64,000 nucleotides of DNA from the NCBI GenBank assembly GCA_029248335.1, contig JAQWJM010000127.1:1-64000 (forward strand), given 5' to 3'. A program made the translations under genes and the position numbers. This DNA comes from UBA12014 sp029248335. Lineage in GTDB: Bacteria; Planctomycetota; Phycisphaerae; Phycisphaerales; SM1A02. The notes beneath the pieces were generated by a model. It did no database searches and had not been told where the DNA came from. It saw nothing but the letters and a program-made list of their open reading frames with translations. The first letter of the stretch is position 1; every line of letters starts with the position of its first letter. Of this stretch, positions 32,264 to 40,233 are shown one piece after another.

Positions 32264-34759
32264 TCAGGCCGCGATGCGGATGCGGACCGGGCCCGCCCGC
32301 ACGTCGAGAGGCTCACCGGATTCCCAGTTCAGTCCGGGAATCCGGAATGCTTCACCAGGCGTCTCGGCGTCATCGGCGGAACGATCGCCATCGGGATCGC
32401 CGGGGTTCGCCGGACCGTCTCCGATCACGGCGTCTCCGATCTCCACCGTGATGACTTCGCGACGCCCGTCGGGCCAACGCCCTTCGACGTCGACCTGATA
32501 CGTGTTCCGCATGGCGACCTCGGTCGAGTCGGCGCCGATGAGCACCAATCGGGTTCGAGACGAGTGGCCACCCGCTTCCGCGTCCGCGGTCAGCATCAAA
32601 AGCACCGCTTCGACGTCCTCATCCGCTCGGAACGAATCCAGGGACGGGCAGACGAAATGCTCGGCCTCGAGGTTCCGATCGGCGGGATCTTCCCCCGCAT
32701 CGGAGGCCCAGGTCCGACACTTGAACATCGCGACCGAAGCCTGTGCCGCGACCTGCGGATCGGTTTCGATTCGCCAGCCGGCCTCGGCGAAGGACTCCAG
32801 TGCGGCGTCGGGGTCGGTACCGGCGAACGACGTTCGATCGTCGATCACGACGAGCCGCCCGGAACCGACGGGCTTCGGCGGCGCAGGCACCGACTCCTTC
32901 ATCTCGATGGCCCGCTCGACGTCCTCGGCGTGATAGGAGACCTCGATCGCACCACGTTCCATGAGTGCGGCGACCGCCTCCTCGATCTCCTCGTAGACGG
33001 CCGACTTCTCGTTTCCGAATCGCAATCCCGCGAACGTCGAGCCGACGCTCTCCCGAAAGGCTCCGGGGAAGTCGAATCCGGTCATGGTGAAGGCGATCGC
33101 GAACGCGACGAAACAGGCGATCCCGGACGTCACCAGAAGCTTGAGGGTGGTCGAAGTCCGGCGATGCGCGGAAACCCGCGCCTGGCCGGGACGCGTGTTG
33201 GATCGTCGGGCATTCGCGCGGCGTCGGGCGGTGACGACCTGTTCACGCGCCGGTCGAACGGAGCCGGCTCCTCGGGCGGCCGGGCTCGGAGGGGACGACG
33301 CGTCGCCGACGACGTACCGTCCGGTCAGCCAGTTGGTCACGGTGATCCGAGGACGCGGCGTGCCACGTCCGCCGACTTCCCGCGGCGGGATCGAGGATCC
33401 ACGCGGGCTCGAGACCCGGGGTGGCGGCGGTGCAGCGGCCACCCGCGTCGATACCGGGCCGTCGGCGTCGACGAGTTCGACCGATTCACCACGCATCGAC
33501 GGCAGTTCCGCAGGAACCACCGCCCAGGGGTCGGCCGACTCGGAAACGAACCGAAGGTCCGCCAGCATCTCCGCGGCCGAGCCGTAACGCTGCGCGTAAT
33601 CGGCCATCGCCCGACGGACGACCCACCGAAGCGCTTCCGGCGCCGGCCGTTCGAAACGACTGAGGCCACCATGACCGGGGAATGTGTTCTCGAGCGTGAA
33701 GTAGAGAACCGCACCAGCGCCGTAGATGTCGAACTTCGCGCCATCGACCTCGTGGACCTTCACGCCCCGCATCGCCATCCGCACCATCTCCGGATCGCGG
33801 AAATACTCGGTGCCGTGCGTGGTCAGCGTCATCGCGGAGCGAAGCGAGGTGACCAGGCCGAAGTCGACGAGGTGGGCCGCACCGTCATGCACGATGATGT
33901 TGTCGGGCTTGACGTCCTTGTGCCAGAGACCATCACGGTGGTAGCGAGCGAGCGTCGCGACCAGATCGATCTGGTATCCCAGCACTTCCGACAGCACCGC
34001 ATGACGAAGTCCGTCTTCGGAGCCGACCCCGTGCGCGGTCCGGACCACCACGCCGAGATTGTCTCCCGGGTGATAGGGCATGGCGTACCAGAACCGCGTC
34101 TCGTCGAGTTCGTGGGCGAGCACCAGACCGAGCCGTTTCGCCGATTCCAGCGAACGACTCTCCCGAACGATCTGGGGAAGCGAACTGCCCTCGGAAAGTG
34201 CGAAACTCTTGATGACCACGGCGTCCGGTCGCCCCGGAAGCGAGCGACGCATCTTGTCGTCGGGTCGCGCGATGTAGAGCTTCGCGCCGGACCCTCCGGC
34301 CGGCAGCGAGCCGGTGATCTCGAAACCTGGAAAGTCGATGCCCCGGGAGGGCTTGTCCGCGCCGGGTGCCTCCCGGATGTCCTCCACCGCCCGGACTTCG
34401 ACGCCTTCGAGCATTCCATCGAGGAACAGGAGCTTTAAGGGCCGACGGACCACGACCCCGTAGAGCCCTCGGCCCGCGAGGCCCGTCTCCCGCTTCACGC
34501 CGTCCGCGTAGTGATTGGCCGCGGACCACCGCCCGATGACCACGTTCAGGATCGCGAACAGGGAAAGGAAGACCGCCGCCACCACCGCACCGATCGTGCG
34601 GGCGACGTCGCCGATGGTCCCCACGACGTACTCGACGACGTGGCCGATGATGAATCCGATCCCGCGACCGGCGGACACCATGAGGCTGATGAGCAGGACC
34701 AGCCCGAGGATGCCGGCCGCGATGCCGATGAAGATCAGAAGAATGCTTGCGAAGGTCAT
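32264..34759 (-). CDS. Membrane-anchored Ser/Thr protein kinase
   Basis: An 831-residue protein. Two N-terminal membrane segments (about 4-30 and 53-76) precede a kinase domain (about 147-415). The glycine loop is GSLPAGGSGA, the VIK lysine is 184, the catalytic loop is HKDVKPDN (Asp282; HKD rather than HRD), and Asp299 lies in DFG. A Pro/Ser/Arg-rich juxtamembrane stretch, a third membrane helix (about 545-567) and a 260-residue C-terminal domain of unknown fold follow. The upstream genes are an ECF sigma factor and a 52-residue membrane protein in the same orientation with equal 48-base gaps, which suggests that the kinase controls the sigma factor. The start MTFASILL is chosen because GGAG precedes it by six bases; an ATG four codons earlier is possible. 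Confidence 0.9.
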   Translation of the reverse strand: MTFASILLIFIGIAAGILGLVLLISLMVSAGRGIGFIIGHVVEYVVGTIGDVARTIGAVVAAVFLSLFAILNVVIGRWSAANHYADGVKRETGLAGRGLYGVVVRRPLKLLFLDGMLEGVEVRAVEDIREAPGADKPSRGIDFPGFEITGSLPAGGSGAKLYIARPDDKMRRSLPGRPDAVVIKSFALSEGSSLPQIVRESRSLESAKRLGLVLAHELDETRFWYAMPYHPGDNLGVVVRTAHGVGSEDGLRHAVLSEVLGYQIDLVATLARYHRDGLWHKDVKPDNIIVHDGAAHLVDFGLVTSLRSAMTLTTHGTEYFRDPEMVRMAMRGVKVHEVDGAKFDIYGAGAVLYFTLENTFPGHGGLSRFERPAPEALRWVVRRAMADYAQRYGSAAEMLADLRFVSESADPWAVVPAELPSMRGESVELVDADGPVSTRVAAAPPPPRVSSPRGSSIPPREVGGRGTPRPRITVTNWLTGRYVVGDASSPPSPAARGAGSVRPAREQVVTARRRANARRSNTRPGQARVSAHRRTSTTLKLLVTSGIACFVAFAIAFTMTGFDFPGAFRESVGSTFAGLRFGNEKSAVYEEIEEAVAALMERGAIEVSYHAEDVERAIEMKESVPAPPKPVGSGRLVVIDDRTSFAGTDPDAALESFAEAGWRIETDPQVAAQASVAMFKCRTWASDAGEDPADRNLEAEHFVCPSLDSFRADEDVEAVLLMLTADAEAGGHSSRTRLVLIGADSTEVAMRNTYQVDVEGRWPDGRREVITVEIGDAVIGDGPANPGDPDGDRSADDAETPGEAFRIPGLNWESGEPLDVRAGPVRIRIAA

Positions 34760-34807
34760 GTACCACTCCATCCGCCCGTCATGCGGGCATTGCGTCTCGT
34801 ACCGCGA

Positions 34808-34966
34808 TCACCGAACTGAAATCGTCGCGTCACCCTCGATCGGCGTCGCGGAATCACGGCGAGCGAACGCCAGGAAGCCGGTCACCATCACCGTGACGAG
34901 CAAGGCCAGACCGAGGATCCCGATCGCGATGCCGATGAAGATGAGAAAGATGCCTGCCCACGTCAT
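34808..34966 (-). CDS. 52-residue membrane protein paralogous to the kinase N-terminus
   Basis: A very short gene: ATG at 34964-34966, stop at 34808-34810. The first 28 residues form one hydrophobic helix (MTWAGIFLIFIGIAIGILGL...). They match the start of the downstream kinase (MTFASILLIFIGIAAGILGL) at about 15 of the first 20 positions. A short basic/acidic tail follows. GGAG lies six bases before the ATG in a context almost identical to that of the kinase gene, which points to local duplication. It could be a regulatory or assembly partner for the kinase through helix pairing. Function is unknown; that it is a real gene is well supported by the shared sequence, ribosome site and spacing. 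Confidence 0.75.
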   Translation of the reverse strand: MTWAGIFLIFIGIAIGILGLALLVTVMVTGFLAFARRDSATPIEGDATISVR

Positions 34967-35014
34967 TGTTCACTCCATTCGCCCGACGAACGGGCCTGGG
35001 TGCCGCGATGCCGA

Positions 35015-35749
35015 TCAGCCCGGAGGGAGCGTCGAGTCGTCCTCGACCAGTTCGGCATGCGTGAGATAGATCTCCGAGATGGCTTCGTCGAAGAGGCCGT
35101 CGTCGTTTCCGAGGCCGGCGGACGACGCCTCGGCCCGCTCCTCTTCCGTGAAGCTGTAGGTTTCGATCATCTCGATGAGTCGCTCGCGGAGCAGTCCGCG
35201 GACCCGCTGGAGATGCCGCGTCACCGTCGGCTCGCTGATTCCAAGCTGTGCCGCGACATCCTTGCCGGAGGCGGCATCGAAGATCCGCATGCGATACACC
35301 TCGAAGTGAAGGAACTCGCTCTCCTTCCGAGTCGCGTCGATCGCCGCGTAGACCTTGGCCTGGAACACCAGACGCTCGTACGCCGCATCGGGCTGCGGAT
35401 CCGTGGCTCGACCCATGTAGCTGTCATCGAGACTGGCGGGCCGCTTGCCCCCCCCACGCTTCAACGCATTCCGACGATCGAGCTCGTCGCCCAGCACGTG
35501 CTTGGCGATGGAGAGCAGCCAGGTGCTGAATCGAGCGCCCCGGTCGGGATCGAAACGATCGATCGAACCCGACAACGCGGTGAGCGTGTCCTGTGTCAGA
35601 TCCTCGACGGTGGCCATGCCGACCGCGCCTCGGCCCCAGCGGGTGAGCTGAGCCCGGATCACCGGCCCGAACACCGTCCAGAGTTCGAACCAGGCGGCAT
35701 CGTCCCGATCCCGGAGGCGGGCGATGAAGGAGGTCGTCATGGGGTTCAT
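35015..35749 (-). CDS. ECF-type RNA polymerase sigma factor
   Basis: A 244-residue sigma factor with region 2 (about 10-80: DDAAWFELW, EDLTQDTLTAL, RFDPDRGARFSTWLLSIAKH) and region 4 (about 125-190: DVAAQLGISEPTVTRHLQRVRGLLRERL) separated by a linker. A C-terminal extension of about 45 acidic residues follows region 4. The family of planctomycete ECF factors encoded next to Ser/Thr kinases, with no anti-sigma gene, fits this locus. The start chosen is ATG 35747-35749 (MNPMTTSF); a GTG three codons earlier and an ATG three later are alternatives. Confidence 0.88.
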   Translation of the reverse strand: MNPMTTSFIARLRDRDDAAWFELWTVFGPVIRAQLTRWGRGAVGMATVEDLTQDTLTALSGSIDRFDPDRGARFSTWLLSIAKHVLGDELDRRNALKRGGGKRPASLDDSYMGRATDPQPDAAYERLVFQAKVYAAIDATRKESEFLHFEVYRMRIFDAASGKDVAAQLGISEPTVTRHLQRVRGLLRERLIEMIETYSFTEEERAEASSAGLGNDDGLFDEAISEIYLTHAELVEDDSTLPPG

Positions 35750-36027
35750 CAGGAGCACGCTTCCTTCTTGGGAGGGGACCCTCGAGGGTTTCAGAACCGG
35801 TGATCACGGATCTCCATCCGCTCCAGCGGTTCGAGGGCCGGCGTGCCCCCCCGGGACCGACCTCGCCACCATTGTAGTGGAGGCCGAGGCGAAATCCGAG
35901 ACCACGATGAAATCGACGCTCATGGTCTCCCATCAAGGTCGTGGAGCATCGACGACTCCGGTTCTCCAACGGCCCCTCGGATCGGGCCACCGGAGTGACG
36001 ATCGATGCAAGCCGAAGGGATTTCCCC

Positions 36028-36948
36028 ATGTTCAGCATGAGTCGTTGCGTATTGCGTTGGGGGCTGATCGGGGCGGCTGGCCTCGGCACCCTCGCCTTCA
36101 TCGTCGGCCCCGACCGCATCGCGGCCGGTTTCGACCAGATTCGCGATCAGGCCCGCGCCGTCGCCGATGATTTCGTCGACGATCCGATCGCCCTGCGTCG
36201 CCAACTCTCCCAGCTCGCCGAACGCTATCCCGAGCGGATCGCGGAAGTGACCGGCGAACTCGCCGAAGTCGATCGCCAGATCGAACTGCTCAAGCGTGAC
36301 CAGGATGTCGCACGAAGGGTCGTGGCGATGACCGCCTCGGATCTTTCCGAGCTCCGGGTCGCGTTGACGGATTCCGAACTCGATGCCCGAGCCGGTCGAA
36401 CGGTGTCCATCCGGGTCGACGGACGCGCCGTCGACTTCGAGGGCGCTCGAAACGAGGCACGCCGGATCGCGACGATCCGCTCGACTTATCAGGATCGTCA
36501 CGCCGGCAACGAGACCCAGCTGGACTTCCTGAACACCCAGAAGGGTCGACTCGCGGAGATTCTCGACACGCTCGAGGACGAGCACGCTCGATACGAGGCG
36601 AAGCTCTGGCAGCTCGATCGTCAGATCGACGCGATCGACCGGAACGAGCGGCTCATCGAGATGACCCAGCAGCAGCAGCAGGTGCTCGCGGACTACGACA
36701 AGTTCGCGGAGGTCGGCAGCCTCGATCAACTCGAATCAAAGCTCGCGGAACTTCGAACCGTGCAGGAAGCCCAGCTTCAGTCGCTCGCAAGCCGAGGCTC
36801 GCGATCGGACTACGAGAAGCGAGCGAGACAGTCACTCGACTCGGACGGCTGGGAGGACTTCTCCTGGGATGACTTCGACATCGAGCCGGAAACGCCGGAG
36901 ACCCCCTCCTTCGAGACCGGCGACACGCTTTCTCGGGCAGGCCGCTGA
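36028..36948 (+). CDS. Exported/membrane-anchored coiled-coil protein, unknown family
   Basis: A 306-residue protein. Residues 8-27 are hydrophobic (WGLIGAAGLGTLAFIVG) and act as signal or anchor. Residues 35-245 are almost entirely charged helix with heptad spacing (LSQLAERYPERIAEVTGELAEVD, LDTLEDEHARYEAKLWQLD, EMTQQQQQVLADYDKF). A basic/acidic tail rich in Ser, Trp and Asp follows. This type occurs in Phycisphaerae beside ECF sigma factors, but no function is known. The start is ATG 36028 with AGGGA eight bases upstream. Transcription is away from the sigma/kinase operon, with 280 bases between. Confidence 0.75.
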   Translation: MFSMSRCVLRWGLIGAAGLGTLAFIVGPDRIAAGFDQIRDQARAVADDFVDDPIALRRQLSQLAERYPERIAEVTGELAEVDRQIELLKRDQDVARRVVAMTASDLSELRVALTDSELDARAGRTVSIRVDGRAVDFEGARNEARRIATIRSTYQDRHAGNETQLDFLNTQKGRLAEILDTLEDEHARYEAKLWQLDRQIDAIDRNERLIEMTQQQQQVLADYDKFAEVGSLDQLESKLAELRTVQEAQLQSLASRGSRSDYEKRARQSLDSDGWEDFSWDDFDIEPETPETPSFETGDTLSRAGR

Positions 36949-36991
36949 GCCCACGCTCCACGGCGAACACGCCCCACTTTCCATCTGAAAT

Positions 36992-37025
36992 CACCGCCCG
37001 GCATCCTCGCCGGGCGGTGTTTCTT
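36992..37025 (+). terminator. Rho-independent terminator
   Basis: 11-bp stem (36992-37002 with 37009-37019), six-base loop, followed by TTTCTT. It ends the coiled-coil gene. Confidence 0.85.
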
Positions 37026-37128
37026 GATTCCCGGCCCCGTCAGAATGCCCCTCCAAGCGGAGAAACGCCAGACGCGCAAGGTCCTCTCTTGCTTGCACTT
37101 GCGCTGTTTGGACGTTTCGGCGAATCGT

Positions 37129-37155
37129 GGAAGGCAAACCCATGCCTCCTTTTTG
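37129..37155 (+). terminator. Terminator-like hairpin inside the gene-free region
   Basis: GGAAGGCA pairs with TGCCTCC (one bulged A) and TTTTT follows directly. It may end a short transcript from 37026 onward or act as a back-up terminator for the upstream gene. Confidence 0.5.
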
Positions 37156-37176
37156 TCAAAAAAAACGACGACGTAC

Positions 37177-37205
37177 CTGACACGACCCGATTTCGGTGAC
37201 ATACT
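37177..37205 (+). promoter_or_regulatory. sigma-70-type promoter of the ncRNA candidate
   Basis: CTGACA (37177-37182, five of six matches), 17-base spacer, CATACT (37200-37205). Start of transcription expected near 37212. No reading frame that looks like a protein follows. Confidence 0.6.
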
Positions 37206-37211
37206 CCCGAT

Positions 37212-37521
37212 GTCCCCGGCGTATCTCCTTCGCTGAGGACAGGGAGCAGGAAAGGGCTTTGCATTGCATGCCCCTTCCGAACTTCGGCTTAGTTGGTGCG
37301 GGAACACCGACGTAGCTTGGAAAAGGGTCCTTGGGATCCGCTGCACTTGGGAAAAGGGCACTTACCCGCAGCGGAAAAACGCGAGTACTGGGAAAAGGGA
37401 ACTCCTGTACAAGCATCACAAGGGGCAGAGGCACGAAAGTGACTTCACCCACCTCCAGGCTGAGGCCGAGGAAACATAAAAGGCCGGACGCGCTCTGAAA
37501 AGACGCGTCCGGTCTTTTTTT
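37212..37521 (+). ncRNA. Candidate structured non-coding RNA, about 310 nt, unknown family
   Basis: This gene-free stretch has its own promoter and a strong terminator on the plus strand and is visibly lower in GC than the genes around it. Hairpins seen by eye: AAGGGC...GCCCCTT around 37252-37276, CCGA/TCGG at 37277-37287, GGTG/CACC at 37295-37308, GGGTCC/GGATCC at 37325-37339, CCGCTGC/GCAGCGG at 37338-37374 (sharing two bases with the last, so the two may alternate), GTAC/GTAC at 37385-37410, and GAGG/CCTC enclosing a CAC-GAAA-GTG tetraloop at 37428-37455. The nonamer GGAAAAGGG occurs three times (37319, 37350, 37391), each placed in a hairpin or its loop. I looked for and did not find hallmarks of tmRNA, RNase P RNA, SRP RNA or 6S RNA. 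Both reading-frame translations lack protein character. Confidence 0.6.
37480..37521 (+). terminator. Strong Rho-independent terminator
   Basis: 9-bp perfect GC stem (37484-37492 with 37504-37512), extendable by four pairs including one G-T, then seven T (37515-37521). It points along the plus strand and has no coding gene in front of it. Confidence 0.92.
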
Positions 37522-37634
37522 CATGGGCACCTGGGAATCAGAGACGTACATCTGGAGGCCTCGGCCCGGTGGAAGCCCGGGTGACCCCGCAAGCCATCCG
37601 ACCCTGCGAACTCCGAGCCGACCCGTCGTTCCAC

Positions 37635-39068
37635 TCAGCCTGCCGCAGCTCGGTCGCTCGCCTGAGATTCCCAGGCGACGCCGACGGTGGCGCCGGGGTA
37701 GTACCGAGCAAGAATCTCGAGATTCGAGGCACCGGACCCGGCCATGGACTCAGCTCCGTACTGACAGAGTCCCACGCCGTGGCCGAACCCCCGACCCTCG
37801 ATCTCGTAATCCTCGCTCGTCCCCTTGAATTCGAGACATGCCGATCGAGGGCCGTCTTTCCAGGAACGACGTCCGCCCGCATCCGCCACCACGGATCGCA
37901 TCCGACCCGCCGGCAGGACGACCGGGATCGGGGCGTTCGCCCCCCGAATCTCGAAGTCGATGGGGCGTTCCGCCGCGTTGCGACGACGGACCGTCACCTT
38001 GACGGGACCTTGAATGGACGCCAGGGCCCGATTCGAGATCCGACGTCCGTGGGCCCTGAGGGCCTCGAGCATCGCGTCCTTGCCCACGCTGATCCGCCAG
38101 TCCGCATGCGGACTGTCCGTGGTGCAGCCGCAGCGGCGCCTCGCCACCGCGCCGTCGACCATCAACGGCGCGATCTTGTTGACCTGGTTCGCGGAGATCG
38201 CCTCGATCGCGTTCGCCGGTCGGCCACCGCACGCCGCGCTGTAATAGGCGGGAACGACCTGCCCTCGCCAGAGCAGGACGCGACCGGCGGTCGATGTGAC
38301 GGCCTCCCTCGATCGACGCGAGGCGGCGCCCCCGCTCCACGCCTGACTCGCCTGTCCCGCCACCATGTCGTAGTGACGCCGCCGCAACCAGAACGCTCGT
38401 TCACAGACCGCGAAGGATCGCGCCGCGACCGCCTGTGCCTCGAAGGTCGCGGGTCGCCACGACCCGAAGAGTTCCTTCTCGAGCACGCCCGGAAGGTACT
38501 GCTCCATCGGAAGCGTGCACACGAGATCGAGCTCCGGTTCACCACCGGTCTTCCGAATCGGAACGATTCGGATCGTTCCACGAAGACGTCGCCCCTCGAA
38601 GTCGATCCCGTCGGCCTGTTCGTTTCCGTTCGCGATCGCCAGCGGATCACCGCCGGCGTACCGAGCGGACGAACCCCGTCCACCCTGCGACCATCGCACG
38701 CTCCAGCCCTGGTCATCCCGGACGATTCGCACCGGACCGCGAGCCGCCCGGCCCGCCGACTTCGAACCGGGCTGGGTGACCCACAGACGCTGCCCCACCC
38801 GCCCGAGTTCGACGGTACGTCGCGACGTGCTCGCGACCTTGATGCGGACGAGTGGCTCGGAACTCGGTGGAAACGGTCGAAGATCGGGGATTTCGGTCCT
38901 GGCGGGCGCCGCGACCGGTGGATCACCCGCCGCCTGGTCCGCCGTTCCATCGGTTCTCGAACAGGCGAAGGGCAGCAGGATCGGCGTCGAAGCCGCCAGC
39001 AGCACGGTACGCCGGGGGATGCACACCGGTGCATCGCCGTCGCGGTGATTCGAGTCTTCATTCCTCAT
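37635..39068 (-). CDS. SpoIID/LytB-domain protein
   Basis: A 477-residue exported protein. The N-terminus has a twin-arginine-like motif (PRRTVLLAAS) and a lipobox-like LPFAC. The SpoIID domain follows (about 190-460) with CTLPMEQYLPGVLEKEL, FEAQAVAARSFAVC, the conserved AYYSAACGG and GRGFGHGVGLCQYGAESMA blocks, the last carrying the family's conserved His residues. SpoIID proteins are peptidoglycan glycan-strand cleaving enzymes or their activators. The substrate in planctomycetes, which have thin peptidoglycan, is not known. The start is ATG 39066-39068 (MRNEDSN); the frame extends 30 codons upstream without support. Confidence 0.88.
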   Translation of the reverse strand: MRNEDSNHRDGDAPVCIPRRTVLLAASTPILLPFACSRTDGTADQAAGDPPVAAPARTEIPDLRPFPPSSEPLVRIKVASTSRRTVELGRVGQRLWVTQPGSKSAGRAARGPVRIVRDDQGWSVRWSQGGRGSSARYAGGDPLAIANGNEQADGIDFEGRRLRGTIRIVPIRKTGGEPELDLVCTLPMEQYLPGVLEKELFGSWRPATFEAQAVAARSFAVCERAFWLRRRHYDMVAGQASQAWSGGAASRRSREAVTSTAGRVLLWRGQVVPAYYSAACGGRPANAIEAISANQVNKIAPLMVDGAVARRRCGCTTDSPHADWRISVGKDAMLEALRAHGRRISNRALASIQGPVKVTVRRRNAAERPIDFEIRGANAPIPVVLPAGRMRSVVADAGGRRSWKDGPRSACLEFKGTSEDYEIEGRGFGHGVGLCQYGAESMAGSGASNLEILARYYPGATVGVAWESQASDRAAAG

Positions 39069-39160
39069 GCCACACCCCCTGGACCGGGACCGGACGCGTC
39101 GAAAGGTCGAGCCCCACGGCGCCACGCTCGCAGGAGTGTAGGCGGAGGAAGCCGTCATGA

Positions 39161-39194
39161 GAAAACCGCCCGCCCCGAAATCGGGACGGGCGGT
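39161..39194 (-). terminator. Rho-independent terminator of the TPR/alpha-CTD gene
   Basis: 8-bp plus 5-bp stem with one mismatch (39165-39178 with 39181-39194); on the minus strand TTTTC follows. Confidence 0.8.
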
Positions 39195-39236
39195 GGATGA
39201 TCCGCATGATATGCATGAAATACGTGAAACGCTCGG

Positions 39237-40157
39237 TCAATCCAAGGTCTTGAGCGACAGTTCGTGGTCGCCGAGGCGTTCCTTGATCTCGTCCAGACTG
39301 GTCTGGCCGAAGTTCTTCACGCCGAGCAGCTCGGCCTCGGTTCGCGCCGCCAGTTCACCCAGCGAAAGCACCCCGAGCATCTGCAGGGCCTTGCGGGCCC
39401 GCACCGAGAGATCGAGCACCGAGATCGGCTTGTTGAGGATCTGGTCGGTGATGCCACGTTCGTGGAGTTCATCGATGTCCTCCTGCCGGAGTCGCGGTCC
39501 GCCCGCGGTGTCCTGCCCGAGCCGGAGCCCCTTGCTCGCGAGCATCTGCTTGATCTCGGCGACGGTCGTGTCACCGACGTTCTTGTAGCTGTTGAGCTCC
39601 GCTTCACCCACGCGAACGAGGTCGCGAAGCGTTCGGATCTGCATCTTCTTGAGGCAGTTCCGCGCCCGGACCGAGAGTTCGAAGTCGGTGACCGGAATGT
39701 CGAGGATCGCGTCGTGACGCGACGAGGTTCGATCCTCGTCGTCGTCGTAGTACATGCCGCGTGACGCCTGGACGTCCTTGAGGAAGAGCCGGGCCCGGGG
39801 TTCGTTCGGGTCGCTCTCGATGACCTGGTTCAGGATGTACTCGGCCTTGGCGAAGTCGCCGGAGTCCTCGTAGATCACCGCGAGGTTGACCAGCGTCTGG
39901 AGCTTCGGCGAACCGGACTCCCGAGCGGCCTCGTAGATCTGCATCGCCTCTTCCTCTTCCCCGACGAGGTCGAGCAGATAGGCGAGTCGGTGGAGGTGCT
40001 CGGGCTTGCCGCAGTGCGAGACCGCTTCACGGTATGCGACGATCGCACCGAGCCGGTCGCCCGCGGACTCGCAGTCGAGTCCCTGCTTGAAGACCGCGTC
40101 GGCTCGCGCCTCGTCGATCGCGCCGCCTCCGATGACGGTGTCGAGTCCTTCGCTCAT
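39237..40157 (-). CDS. TPR protein with two RNA-polymerase-alpha-CTD-like domains
   Basis: A 306-residue soluble protein. Residues 15-130 are three to four TPR repeats (FKQGLDCESAGDRLGAIVAYREAV and following). After an acidic linker come two alpha-CTD-like helix-hairpin-helix domains, about 150-215 (DFELSVRARNCLKKMQIRTLRDLV..NVGDTTVAEIK) and 232-298 (DLSVRARKALQMLGVLSLGELA..NFGQTSLDEIKERL). In RNA polymerase the alpha-CTD has one such domain and binds UP elements and activators. A free double version could contact DNA or the polymerase as a transcription factor. It is known as a planctomycete architecture, but its function is not. GGAG stands ten bases before the ATG, and it has its own promoter inside the end of the MATE gene. 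Confidence 0.88.
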   Translation of the reverse strand: MSEGLDTVIGGGAIDEARADAVFKQGLDCESAGDRLGAIVAYREAVSHCGKPEHLHRLAYLLDLVGEEEEAMQIYEAARESGSPKLQTLVNLAVIYEDSGDFAKAEYILNQVIESDPNEPRARLFLKDVQASRGMYYDDDEDRTSSRHDAILDIPVTDFELSVRARNCLKKMQIRTLRDLVRVGEAELNSYKNVGDTTVAEIKQMLASKGLRLGQDTAGGPRLRQEDIDELHERGITDQILNKPISVLDLSVRARKALQMLGVLSLGELAARTEAELLGVKNFGQTSLDEIKERLGDHELSLKTLD

Positions 40158-40204
40158 GTGCTCAGTGCTCCGCTGAAAAGTGGTCCGGTCGAACGGAATC
40201 CATG

Positions 40205-40233
40205 ATTCTACTCGCCCCGCGACCGGTCCTCAA
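40205..40233 (-). promoter_or_regulatory. Promoter of the TPR/alpha-CTD gene
   Basis: TTGAGG (40228-40233), 17-base spacer, TAGAAT (40205-40210) on the minus strand. The -10 box overlaps the TAG stop codon of the MATE gene. Leader of about 40 nt. Confidence 0.55.

Noticed and set aside
37212..37521. tmRNA, RNase P RNA, SRP RNA or 6S RNA identity for the RNA candidate
   Set aside because: No tRNA-like ends or tag frame, no P4-type conserved blocks, no GGAAGCAGCC-type SRP loop and no long central-bubble hairpin were visible.
37156..37551. 131-codon minus-strand frame over the ncRNA candidate
   Set aside because: The composition is unlike any protein here, it spans the terminator and the hairpins, and it has no ribosome site. 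The plus-strand terminator argues for RNA.
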